Positions 55,187 to 63,629 of a stretch of DNA of 64,000 nucleotides are shown here, piece after piece; within the stretch, counting starts at the first letter, position 1; each line of letters opens with the position of its first letter. This DNA comes from Nitrosomonas sp. Nm51 (lineage in GTDB: Bacteria > Pseudomonadota > Gammaproteobacteria > Burkholderiales > Nitrosomonadaceae). The stretch is from assembly GCF_900111165.1 (NCBI RefSeq), contig NZ_FOGH01000005.1:47237-111236 (forward strand). Reading direction: 5' to 3'. The notes below the pieces were generated by a model. It worked only from the letters and a program-made list of their open reading frames with translations, did not search any database and had not been told where the DNA came from. A program made the translations under genes and the position numbers.

Positions 55187-55831
55187 ATGAACTCAAAAAC
55201 GCTGTTATCCGCATTTATTTTTCTTCTTGTGTTTGGCGCTTGTTCAACCATGTACTACGAAGGCCTAGAGAAAATCGGCATCCCCAAACGGGACGTTATG
55301 GTTTACCGGGTGGAACAGGCACGCGACACGCAGGAGGAAACCAAAGAACAATTCAAATCAGCCCTTGCCCAGTTCACCGCAGCCACCCGTTTCAGTGGCG
55401 GCGACCTGGAAGCAATTTATACCAAACTTAACGACGAATACGAAGCCAGTGTCAGTAAAGCTGAAGAGGTCAGAAGCCGCATTGAAGATATCGAAGATGT
55501 CTCGCAGGCACTATTTGCCGAGTGGGAACAGGAAATCGCCCAGTACAGCAACGTCAATCTGAAACGCAGCAGTCAGGAGAAACTGAGCACCACAAAAACA
55601 CACTACCGGCAGCTCATCGCATCAATGAAAAAGGCCGAAGCCAAGATCCAGCCGATACTGACCGTTTTCAGGGACCAGGTGATGTTTCTCAAACACAACC
55701 TGAACGCTCGCGCAATCGCGTCGTTAAAAAGCGAACTCGGCAGTATTGAATCGGATGTCACCGTGTTAATCGCCTCCATGGAAGAGTCAATCAATGAAGC
55801 CAATGCGTTTATTAACACCATGGAAAAATGA
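55187..55831 (+). CDS. DUF2959 lipoprotein
   Basis: 214 residues from the ATG at 55187, which is preceded by GGGGGA; the frame opens four codons earlier. Signal peptide with lipobox FGAC (Cys about residue 18), so a lipoprotein. The mature part is helical and charged: YYEGLEKIGIPKRDVMVYRV, ARDTQEETKEQFKSALAQF and a long coiled coil to the end (EESINEANAFINTMEK), matching DUF2959 (from memory). Function unknown. As the last gene of the lipid cluster, a periplasmic role in lipid handling is possible but unproven. Confidence 0.8.
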   Translation: MNSKTLLSAFIFLLVFGACSTMYYEGLEKIGIPKRDVMVYRVEQARDTQEETKEQFKSALAQFTAATRFSGGDLEAIYTKLNDEYEASVSKAEEVRSRIEDIEDVSQALFAEWEQEIAQYSNVNLKRSSQEKLSTTKTHYRQLIASMKKAEAKIQPILTVFRDQVMFLKHNLNARAIASLKSELGSIESDVTVLIASMEESINEANAFINTMEK

Positions 55832-55881
55832 CAATCAGATTAGCTGCAAGTCAAATATCCTCGGCATTGCGTCTGTGTCGC

Positions 55882-55920
55882 CACATGCGCCAATCAATTT
55901 TTTACAGCAAGGCGCATGTG
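55882..55920. terminator. Hairpin between convergent genes
   Basis: Perfect 10-bp inverted repeat: CACATGCGCC (55882-55891) and GGCGCATGTG (55911-55920) with a 19-nt loop that contains TTTTTTA. It lies between the convergent DUF2959 and chemoreceptor genes, where a shared terminator is expected. There is no T-run beyond either arm, so classical intrinsic termination is doubtful. Confidence 0.4.
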
Positions 55921-55945
55921 AAGGTTCTTGAATGAACTATAGAAC

Positions 55946-57700
55946 TTAAGCTGCTCGTTGTTGAGTATCATCGCTTGGAAGTCTGGTACTGGAGTGTTCC
56001 GATGCCGGCAATACTGAAACCAAAGCAGACTCACGCGATTCACATTTTAATTTAAAGCGTGCGATTGTTTGAACCAACTGAGCAGCCTGATCCTCCAGGT
56101 TTTCGGCAGCAGCCGCGGTCTGTTCGACTAATGCGGAATTTGTTTGAGTTGATTCATCAATCTGTGTAATCGCCAGGTTTACTTGCGAAATGCCACTTTG
56201 CTGTTCACTGGTGGCATGATCGATTTTTTTCATAAGATCAGACACATGACGGATTGAATTAACAATTTCTTTCATTGTGTTACGCGCCTGATCGACTTGC
56301 ACCGAGCCCTGCTCGACTCGTTCAACGCTGACGGTAATCAACCTTTTGATTTCTTTCGCAGCGCCTGCACTATGCTGCGCCAAATTACGTACTTCACTGG
56401 CTACCACTGCAAAGCCGCGACCTTGTTCACCGGCACGCGCCGCTTCAACAGCGGCATTTAATGCCAAGATGTTGGTTTGAAAGGCAATACTATCGATCAC
56501 ATTGATGATGTCTGTTATTTTCTGTGACGATTCGCTGATATTCTGCATGGTATTAACAACTTGACCGACGGCTTCGCCGCCTTCGATCGCAATTTTGCTG
56601 GCCTTTGTCGCTAATTGGCTGACATTGCGCACACTATCGGCATTCTGATCCAGACTTGAACTAAATTCTTCCATAGACGCCGCCATTTCTTCCAAAGCAC
56701 TAGCCTGCAGTTCGTTACGCTGACTCAAATCCAGATTACTGTGTGCAATTTGCTTACTGACTGCCGCCACGCTATCGGCATTGCCACGTATCGCTCCAAT
56801 GATATTAGCCAGCTTGGTTTGCATGTCATTCATCATTTTTAGTAGTTTACCTTCTTCACTACGATCAGGCGCATCAACAGGGCGGCTTAAATCACCATCC
56901 GCAATTCGCATACCGATAGCACCTACTTTTACAAACAATTTTGACGTTCTATGCTGAACAAAAAATAATGTCAATAGAACAAATACTACCGCCAAACCTG
57001 TCGCAAATGTCGCCACGCCCAACCACTGCTCGCGGGTCGCCTTCACTGCTGCGAGTTCCTGTGCAGTTCGCTCGTCAAGCATGACAAAAAACTCATCAAT
57101 AAATTTCATAATATCGGCTTTGTTTTGATGATAAGTTAAATCGTGCATCATCTCCCGCGCCTTTTCCATATCTGGCTCGGCTGTCTGCGTAAAATTACCT
57201 TGACTGTCGACATATAGTCCTTTAACCATATTCATTGCGATGGTTTCAGTTCGCACCAAGTTATCTGAGTTTGCCTGCGCTTCAGCAAGCTTGTCCAATT
57301 CAGCCTCAGAAAAACCCATCTGTTCCATCAAATCTAAAAGTGCGACAGTTTCACCATCAGACCGTATTGAATCCATACCGGCAGCACGAAAATCCCAATA
57401 AATACGCTCATAATTTTTTGGTCTCGCTTGCTTTCCGTTACGAATATTCAGAATTTCTAAATATTGATCTTCCCATTTTGTCTCACCACTAACGACGTAA
57501 GTCCGTGCAAGACGCGTCAAATCATCAGAGCTTTGTCGTAATTCGTCAGCCAACAAATAAGACTGATAACGGCGATTAGCCGCTTCATCGGACAATCGGC
57601 TATAGTACAAACTCATGATCGAACTGCCGATTGTTACTACAGCCAACAATATAATGATGATACCGACAATAATATAAGTTTTTTTCAAACTCCAATTCAT
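55946..57700 (-). CDS. Methyl-accepting chemotaxis protein
   Basis: 584-residue transmembrane chemoreceptor. The start ATG at 57700 has AGGTG just upstream; the frame opens 22 codons earlier. TM1 is at about residues 8-30 (IIVGIIIILLAVVTIGSSIM). A periplasmic, helical sensor domain follows (YVVSGETKWEDQYLEI and a long helix pair), then TM2 near 230 (VATFATGLAVVFVLLTLFFV), HAMP (MRIADGDLSRPVDAPD), and a signalling domain with the conserved hairpin tip ILALNAAVEAARAGEQGRGF. The NWETF-type C-terminal pentapeptide is absent. No che genes adjoin it, and the ligand is unknown. Confidence 0.95.
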   Translation of the reverse strand: MNWSLKKTYIIVGIIIILLAVVTIGSSIMSLYYSRLSDEAANRRYQSYLLADELRQSSDDLTRLARTYVVSGETKWEDQYLEILNIRNGKQARPKNYERIYWDFRAAGMDSIRSDGETVALLDLMEQMGFSEAELDKLAEAQANSDNLVRTETIAMNMVKGLYVDSQGNFTQTAEPDMEKAREMMHDLTYHQNKADIMKFIDEFFVMLDERTAQELAAVKATREQWLGVATFATGLAVVFVLLTLFFVQHRTSKLFVKVGAIGMRIADGDLSRPVDAPDRSEEGKLLKMMNDMQTKLANIIGAIRGNADSVAAVSKQIAHSNLDLSQRNELQASALEEMAASMEEFSSSLDQNADSVRNVSQLATKASKIAIEGGEAVGQVVNTMQNISESSQKITDIINVIDSIAFQTNILALNAAVEAARAGEQGRGFAVVASEVRNLAQHSAGAAKEIKRLITVSVERVEQGSVQVDQARNTMKEIVNSIRHVSDLMKKIDHATSEQQSGISQVNLAITQIDESTQTNSALVEQTAAAAENLEDQAAQLVQTIARFKLKCESRESALVSVLPASEHSSTRLPSDDTQQRAA

Positions 57701-57962
57701 TTTTTTCACCTGATAGTTGTAAAATATTAGCGGTAATGAAAAAAAATGTGACTCATAACACAACATCGATACATCAGTATGTTATAAATGATTGCACTTT
57801 TTAAACAGTTAGTTGTATTAAGTCTTACTTTCTTCATTTAAAATCATAGCAATAACTCGAAGTGATACATTTAATAAATACCAACTGTTTTACAATCTTT
57901 ATCATTCAATGCACATAAATCCACAACATTCTCCAAACTTCGCTTCGCTCTTGAATAGCTTA
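57701..57962. other. AT-rich leader region of the chemoreceptor gene
   Basis: Non-coding, strongly AT-rich. It probably holds the chemoreceptor promoter. No repeat or RNA gene stands out. The IS remnant begins at its right end. Confidence 0.4.
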
Positions 57963-57965
57963 AAA

Positions 57966-58240
57966 CTAACTTGTTGATAATGCGATGTTCTGTATGCCAT
58001 TTTCCACAACTTTTGGAGCAATATCAAACCCTAGAGAGGCGGCTCTTTTTCTCAGATTTCTGGCGACACGATCACGATATTGCTTTTCGTAATAGTCCTG
58101 TCCTTGGTCAACATACGCTACTCCATTCTTGAGCATGCTATAGAGATGCGGGCTAATTTATGCGCGGTAGCGCTAATCGCTTTGGGAGATCCAAGACGCG
58201 CCCGTTGCCGTCGATAAAATGCGCCCAATGCACTCTCAGA
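57966..58240 (-). pseudogene. C-terminal remnant of an IS110-like transposase
   Basis: Read on the minus strand, two frames join by one frameshift: SALGAFYRRQRARLGSPKAI and SATAHKLARI, then MLKNGVAYVDQGQDYYEKQY, RDRVARNLRKRAASLGFDIA, ending IALSTS and a stop at 57966. This is the C-terminal 90 residues or so of a transposase; YRRxRARLGxPKAI and YYExxYRxRV are typical of an IS110-like group (family name tentative). Everything upstream is gone: the reading ends where the IS5-like remnant begins. Confidence 0.7.
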
Positions 58241-58937
58241 ACCTGTCTGGTTAAAAATTAGACGCAGTTAGCGATTGTAATTTGAATCATGGCGATACGA
58301 ATCATATTTTCAGCGGAATTGGCGAGGATTTCATAATCCCTGGGCAAGCGCCTGAAATTCCCAAGCCAGGCAAAGGTTCGTTCAACAATCCACAGCACTG
58401 GCAAAACAGCAAAGGCATTTTTGATTTTTTGGAGATATGCAATCTGCGTTGTAACGTGTTTTCTACAAATTCAACAGCTGTGCCGCGATACCCGGCGTCG
58501 CTCTTTAATACATCGCAACCGCCCTTGATATCGTACGTTGGCAGCATGCACAATTACCTGAACAAGATTTCCCATCGTATCCACCACAATATGCCGTTTT
58601 TCTCGATACTTCCGATCCAATTGATCCGTCACCTTTTCCCAAACGCCACGGCGGTTCCATTGGCTATAGCAATCGTAAACCGTTTTCCACGGGGGAAACT
58701 CCCTGGATAACAGTCGCTACTGCACTCCGGTCTTATTCAGATAGAAAATGGCGTTGACAATAGTGCGCTTGGCATGCTTTGCACCTGCGCCGCCGCGATT
58801 ATCCGCCGGATCAAAAAAATGCTCGATTAACCCCATTCTTCATCAGAAACATCGCTCTCATACATCATCTTAACAAATAACTTTATATTGAAACCAATAC
58901 TCTATGATAAATAACATGTTTTTGACCAGACGGTTTC
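58239..58937 (-). mobile_element. Decayed IS5-family element
   Basis: Terminal inverted repeats mark the ends: left GAACCTGTCTGGTTAAAAA (58239-58257) and right, read in reverse, GAAACCGTCTGGTCAAAAA (58919-58937). Between them is a transposase pseudogene (58258-58865) on the minus strand. At about 700 bp it is shorter than intact relatives (about 850-900 bp). No exact target duplication is left (CTCA against CTAA). Confidence 0.75.
58258..58865 (-). pseudogene. IS5-family transposase, broken
   Basis: Minus-strand reading across frames gives YESDVSDEEWG, LIEHFFDPADNRGGAG, KRTIVNAIFYLNKTGVQ (then a stop where Trp is usual), LLSREFPPWKTVYDCYSQWN, REKRHIVVDTMGNLVQVIVH, and near the end AVLPVLWIVERTFAWLGNFR, with ENMIRIAMIQITIANCV just before the final stop. 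Two frameshifts, at least two internal stops and a deletion in the middle (around the first catalytic Asp, after NRKYREK) make it inactive. It belongs to the IS1031/ISL2-like part of IS5. Confidence 0.85.
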
Positions 58938-59249
58938 TAATTTTGGATTCAATATACGTTTAAGACTATCTGCATTTAACCATGTACATAATTGTTGTTT
59001 TAGTACAACAACTGACGAAGATTACCTTGACAGAAAAAACCTCCTTATATAAGCTGCGCTTTGGTCAAATACGACACACTTATTGAACATTACGTAGAAA
59101 TGTCAGCTGTTAGCGATTAATAGGAATTTTCCTGTAAGCGAAAAAGTCAATAGACAACATATAATAAGAGTTAACACGCACCATCAAGAATACCTTGCTA
59201 TGGAAAGCAAGATGAAACGTACAAGTTATATTACTTCGAGGGGAAGATC
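58938..59249 (+). promoter_or_regulatory. Leader region of the sphingolipid operon with candidate promoter
   Basis: 310 bp without a gene. A consensus -35 (TTGACA, 59027-59032) with TATAAG at 59048-59053 (15-bp spacing, slightly short) is the best promoter candidate. A perfect TATAAT at 59160-59165 is an alternative -10 but lacks a matching -35. Either would start the four-gene operon. Confidence 0.4.
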
Positions 59250-61073
59250 TTGAGTTCGACAATAGCCAAGTTGAACGCTCCGCTAACGCAAGCGTTTGAT
59301 TTTCAGCCTTCAAGCGAATTAAAAATAACACCAACACCGACACGCAATATACTTGCGCAGCAACTGGCGGGGTTTGATACCCTGACAAATGCGCTAGAGT
59401 ATGCTGCTCAGGGAATAACAGGATATAACTTTTATAACGCGAAGGGTCATTTACATTCAGTTTTACCTTATAAACTACTCAGAAATAACGCACACTCACT
59501 TGCTCAACGATTAGCTGGCTTCAATTTGGCGCGCGGTAGTCGAGTTGCCATAATAGCCGACACATCTCCCGAGTTCATCGAGTTGTTTTTTGCATGTCGT
59601 TATGCTGGATTAATTCCTTTTGCAATGCCTGTCCCGGTTAATTTAGGTAGTCACGGAATCTATGTACAGCAATTAAGAGGAATGCTTGAAAGTAGTCAAG
59701 CAAGCATAGCGTTTGCCAATCTGGATTACGTCAATTTTCTTGAAGAAGCCACAAAGGAATTAATAAATTTGCATTGGGTGGGAACACCTGCACAACTTAA
59801 GGAATTACCCGCAAAAGAGGTTATGCTGCAGCCCAATGCCCCGAGCGAAGTAGCCTATCTGCAGTTTACATCAGGAAGCACGCGCACACCAAGAGGCGTT
59901 GTAATAACTGAACGTGCTCTCATGTGTAACCTGCAAGGCATTGTTCGTAATGGTTTGGAAATTAAGCCTGATGATCGATCTGCATCATGGCTGCCTTTTT
60001 ACCATGACATGGGGTTAGTCGGTTTGGTCTTGGCCCCAATGGTTACGCAGCTTTCGGTTGACTACCTAGCCACACGGGATTTTGCTATACGTCCTTTGCA
60101 GTGGCTGCGGCTTATCAGTCGCAATCGCTGCACAGTTGCCTTTAGTCAGCCTTTCGGGCTCAAGTTGTGTACAATGCGCGTCCGCGAATCTGATTTGAAT
60201 GAACTTGATCTCAGTTGTTGGCGTGCTGCCGGTATAGGTGCAGAAATGATCCGCCCGGAGACTTTAAGGAATTTTGCAGAAAAATTTTCTTCAGCGGGTT
60301 TTGATGACAGTGCTTTTTTACCTTGTTATGGACTCGCCGAATCAACACTTGCAGTTACTTTCTCAAAAATTAGTAAAGGATTCCACAGCATACAGGTTGA
60401 CAGCAAAACGCTCGTTGACAAAAGAATAGCCACTACATTACGCGCTGAAGGCCGAAAATATAATGAATTTGTCAATTGTGGACGTCCGCTTCCCGGACAC
60501 ACAGTTAAGATTGTTGACGAAACCGGGCAACAATTGGATGACAATATGGTTGGCAGTGTTCTTGTCCATGGTGCAAGCATAATGACAGGTTATTACAACA
60601 ATCCAGAAGAAACACGGAAAGCACTTAAGCCTGATAATTGGCTCGATACAGGCGACATTGGTTTTCTGTATGATGGAGACTTGTATATTACAGGCCGTCG
60701 AACAGATGTGATTATTGTCAATGGACGCAATATCCGGGCGCAGGATATTGAAGAACTAGCAGAACAACAACCTGAAATCAGATCAAGAGAAGCATCAGCA
60801 TTCGGGATCAATGATGCAGATGGTGCAACAGTCATTGTATTGGTTATCGAGTGCCGACTGATTTCAACAGCAGAACGCCACTCATTGATCAAACGACTGC
60901 AGCAACTGGTTTATATGGCCTTTGGTGTTAACTGTGTTGTAGAACTGGTACCTCCACATACTTTGCCCAGAACATCTTCTGGCAAATTATCACGTTTTGC
61001 GGCCCGCCAAGGATATATTCAGCGCACGAACCTGGAAGAGCAACTGTCTGTGGCCGAATCCGGAGATCGCTAG
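59250..61073 (+). CDS. Fatty acyl-AMP ligase (acyl-ACP synthetase, AasR-like)
   Basis: 607-residue adenylate-forming enzyme that activates a fatty acid as acyl-AMP and hands it to an acyl carrier protein. Start TTG at 59250 is supported by GAGGGGA about seven bases upstream. Motifs are FTSGSTRTPRGVV (P-loop A3, near residue 206), PFYHDMGLVGLVL (typical of fatty acyl-AMP ligases), YGLAESTLAVTF (A5) and WLDTGDIGFLYDGDLYITGR (A7/A8). The C-terminal lysine region ends TSSGKLSRFAAR. An ACP gene two genes downstream supports loading of ACP rather than CoA. In Caulobacter the equivalent gene of the ceramide cluster is aasR. Confidence 0.92.
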   Translation: MSSTIAKLNAPLTQAFDFQPSSELKITPTPTRNILAQQLAGFDTLTNALEYAAQGITGYNFYNAKGHLHSVLPYKLLRNNAHSLAQRLAGFNLARGSRVAIIADTSPEFIELFFACRYAGLIPFAMPVPVNLGSHGIYVQQLRGMLESSQASIAFANLDYVNFLEEATKELINLHWVGTPAQLKELPAKEVMLQPNAPSEVAYLQFTSGSTRTPRGVVITERALMCNLQGIVRNGLEIKPDDRSASWLPFYHDMGLVGLVLAPMVTQLSVDYLATRDFAIRPLQWLRLISRNRCTVAFSQPFGLKLCTMRVRESDLNELDLSCWRAAGIGAEMIRPETLRNFAEKFSSAGFDDSAFLPCYGLAESTLAVTFSKISKGFHSIQVDSKTLVDKRIATTLRAEGRKYNEFVNCGRPLPGHTVKIVDETGQQLDDNMVGSVLVHGASIMTGYYNNPEETRKALKPDNWLDTGDIGFLYDGDLYITGRRTDVIIVNGRNIRAQDIEELAEQQPEIRSREASAFGINDADGATVIVLVIECRLISTAERHSLIKRLQQLVYMAFGVNCVVELVPPHTLPRTSSGKLSRFAARQGYIQRTNLEEQLSVAESGDR

Positions 61074-61078
61074 CCTAT

Positions 61079-61990
61079 ATGCAAAAATTGGTAGCAGTAA
61101 CGGGTGCTACTGGTTTTATTGGTAATCGGTTGATTAGCAAGCTTGTCAATGAAGGCTGGCAAATTATAGCGCTTTCTCGAAGTAAACGTAATAATACAAA
61201 ATCCATACAATGGGTGCATGGAGATTTAAATAATCGCACTGCATTAGCTGAACTAACGCAAGATGCATCAGCAGTTATTCATTGTGCAGGCGCAGTGAGG
61301 GGGTGTTCTTTTGATGATTTCGTTCATACGAATGTAACCGGCACAAAGAACCTGCTTGATATTGTTATCCAACATAACAACCACCCTCGTTTTCTACTTA
61401 TTTCTTCATTAGCTGCCAGACAGCCAGAGTTATCCTGGTATTCCAAAAGCAAAATTCTTGCTGAGCAAGAAGTAATCAGTAACTCTGCCAGCTTAGCCTG
61501 GACCATTTTTCGGCCCACTGCCGTCTACGGTCCTGGCGATAAAGAACTCAAACCGCTGTTTAAGGCGACCCGTAATGGTCTGCTTCCCGTAGTGGGGAAA
61601 TTAAATAATCGGTTTGGGTTGATACATGTGGATGATCTAATTCGGGCAATTCAATTATGGCTCGATTCTGAAAAACCGTGTAACGGCATTTTTGAATTAG
61701 ATGACGGCACACCCAATGGTTACAGTTTTGAATCTCTGGCAAATTTGGCACAAGAAGTTTGGAAAAGACCAGTTCGATGTATAATGATTCCTCATTTTTT
61801 GATTCAAAACATCGCCGTGTTGAATCTGTGGCTGGCACGTTTGTTACGTTATTCTCCAATGTTGACACCTGGGAAAGTAAATGAGCTCCAGCATCATGAC
61901 TGGGTATGTGATAACAAGCCTCTTATTCGCGCATTGCCTGGCTGGCAACCTAGTATACATTTATATGAATCGTTACCTCGAATAGTGTAG
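61079..61990 (+). CDS. NAD-dependent epimerase/dehydratase (CerR-like)
   Basis: 303-residue short-chain dehydrogenase of the extended type. Rossmann motif VTGATGFIGNRL (Gly9, Gly12, Gly15) and catalytic Tyr121-x3-Lys125 in WYSKSK are present. HVDDLIRAIQLWL is the usual extended-SDR segment. In the Caulobacter ceramide cluster a homologue, CerR, reduces the 3-oxo group of the ceramide intermediate; the position here between the acyl-AMP ligase (5 bp before it) and the ACP gene is the same as I remember there. Classical sugar epimerase activity is the alternative, but nothing sugar-related is nearby. Confidence 0.85.
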   Translation: MQKLVAVTGATGFIGNRLISKLVNEGWQIIALSRSKRNNTKSIQWVHGDLNNRTALAELTQDASAVIHCAGAVRGCSFDDFVHTNVTGTKNLLDIVIQHNNHPRFLLISSLAARQPELSWYSKSKILAEQEVISNSASLAWTIFRPTAVYGPGDKELKPLFKATRNGLLPVVGKLNNRFGLIHVDDLIRAIQLWLDSEKPCNGIFELDDGTPNGYSFESLANLAQEVWKRPVRCIMIPHFLIQNIAVLNLWLARLLRYSPMLTPGKVNELQHHDWVCDNKPLIRALPGWQPSIHLYESLPRIV

Positions 61991-62019
61991 TGCAACGACC
62001 TCAAAATTTTATTTGACAT

Positions 62020-62274
62020 ATGACAAAAAGTGACTATGAAGAGATCATGCAGCTATTATGTAACCGTCTCAACAGTCTGGCGAATTCTGAAGTTACCATA
62101 ACATCCGAGACCAATATCATCAGTGAGCTATCAATTGACTCTATTAAGTTGTTGAACCTAATTATGGAAATTGAAGATACATTCGATATTTCCATACCTA
62201 TCAATGCACTGGCGGATGTCCAAACAGTTCACGATCTCGCAAGCCTTATTTCAAGAATAAAATCTAATCAATAA
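62020..62274 (+). CDS. Acyl carrier protein (AcpR-like)
   Basis: 84-residue acyl carrier protein. The phosphopantetheine attachment site is Ser41 in LSIDSIKLLN, preceded by ISELSI and followed by the helix LIMEIEDTFDISIPIN. The D-S-I variant of the DSL motif is common in specialised ACPs. Its stop is immediately followed by the start of the alpha-oxoamine synthase (TAA ATG), so it probably carries the acyl group for that enzyme, loaded by the acyl-AMP ligase of the same operon. Confidence 0.93.
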   Translation: MTKSDYEEIMQLLCNRLNSLANSEVTITSETNIISELSIDSIKLLNLIMEIEDTFDISIPINALADVQTVHDLASLISRIKSNQ

Positions 62275-63468
62275 ATGAATTTACTCGAGAAACTCGATGC
62301 AGCTGCGGCTGCAAGAAAAGCAATGCTTCCAGAAGGTATTGGCGCATTTGGCGTCCCCATAGAAGAAGTCTACTCAGCAACCGAAGCACGAATTGGAGAT
62401 CGCCGTGTACTTTTGCTTGGTACGAATAATTATCTAGGCTTATCGTTTTCTCCTAAGTGTATTCAGGCAGCGCATGATGCACTGGATGCGGAGGGAACAG
62501 GAACAACTGGATCAAGAATGGCTAATGGCAGCTACTACGGGCACCGCGCTCTGGAGCAGGAATTCGCTGACTTCTATGGATACTGCGCAGGAATTGTTTT
62601 TACAACAGGTTATCAGGCAAATCTTGGAACAATCTCCGGATTGGTAGGTCGTGGTGATACCGTATTAATCGACAGTGACTCTCATGCCAGCATCTATGAT
62701 GGCTGTATACTCAGTGGAGCCGAGATCATACGCTTTAAACATAACGATATAGCCGATATGGGGAAACGTTTACGTCGTTTAGGCGAGCGCACTGAAAACA
62801 CGTTGATTATCGTCGAAGGTATTTACAGCATGCTGGGAGATCAAGCGCCACTGACAGAAATTGTGAATCTTAAAAACAGATATAACTGTACGCTATTGCT
62901 CGACGAAGCACACTCCTTAGGGGTACTCGGCGAAACAGGTCAAGGCTTAGTAGAGAAAACTGGATTACAAAAAGAAGTAGATTTTATTACTGGTACCTTT
63001 AGTAAGAGCCTATGCAGCATCGGTGGGTTCTGTGTTAGCAATCATCCACAACTTGATCAATTACGTTATATCAGTCATCCTTATATTTTTACAGCTTCAC
63101 CCTCACCCGCTACGATTGCATCCGCACGTGCGGCGTTAGTATTATTGCGGGAAGGGAAAGACTTACGCAAACAACTATGGCTAAATAGTACACAATTATA
63201 CGCGCATTTAAAGAAAACTGGTTACAAACTTGGTCCCGAGCCTGGTCCCGTCATTGCCGCAGTACTTGACAGCCCAAAACAGGCATTACGAATTTGGCAA
63301 GGCCTACTGGAAAACAATATTTACGTAAACTTGATTTTGCCACCCGCCGCCCCAGAAGGTAAATCATTAATACGGTGTAGTGTTAATGCAGCACATACCA
63401 CTGAGCAAATCACTTATGTAGGTGATACGTTTGCAAAATTATACCAGCAGCAGATTCTCAATTCATAA
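62275..63468 (+). CDS. Alpha-oxoamine synthase, serine palmitoyltransferase-like
   Basis: 397-residue PLP enzyme of the family that includes serine palmitoyltransferase, KBL and BioF. It has NNYLGLSFSPKCIQAAHDAL near the N-terminus, GTGTTGSRMANGSYYGHRAL, the Asp/His PLP contacts DEAHSLGVLG, and the Schiff-base Lys244 in GTFSKSLCSIGG. BioF is excluded by context: no other biotin genes are nearby, and the ACP/acyl-AMP ligase/CerR neighbours match bacterial ceramide synthesis. It should condense serine (or alanine/glycine) with an acyl-ACP to give a 3-oxo long-chain base. Substrate choice is inference. Confidence 0.88.
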   Translation: MNLLEKLDAAAAARKAMLPEGIGAFGVPIEEVYSATEARIGDRRVLLLGTNNYLGLSFSPKCIQAAHDALDAEGTGTTGSRMANGSYYGHRALEQEFADFYGYCAGIVFTTGYQANLGTISGLVGRGDTVLIDSDSHASIYDGCILSGAEIIRFKHNDIADMGKRLRRLGERTENTLIIVEGIYSMLGDQAPLTEIVNLKNRYNCTLLLDEAHSLGVLGETGQGLVEKTGLQKEVDFITGTFSKSLCSIGGFCVSNHPQLDQLRYISHPYIFTASPSPATIASARAALVLLREGKDLRKQLWLNSTQLYAHLKKTGYKLGPEPGPVIAAVLDSPKQALRIWQGLLENNIYVNLILPPAAPEGKSLIRCSVNAAHTTEQITYVGDTFAKLYQQQILNS

Positions 63469-63629
63469 AAGTAATCTTGTACTGAGTCAGGAGATGGACT
63501 GGGTATACACATTTGATTACCAGCTTGAACACAAACTAGTACATCAGCCACATTATTTTGACGGATGCAAGTACACTTAAAAATGAGTAAGATATATAGA
63601 TAATCTAATCTTATTTATGAGGTGTATTG

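Noticed and set aside
58282..58710. 142-codon plus-strand frame
   Set aside because: Antisense to the broken IS5-family transposase, whose minus-strand reading has clear homology.
62275..63468. Annotation as BioF (8-amino-7-oxononanoate synthase)
   Set aside because: Sequence alone would allow it, but no biotin genes are near and the ACP, acyl-AMP ligase and CerR-like neighbours point to serine palmitoyltransferase.
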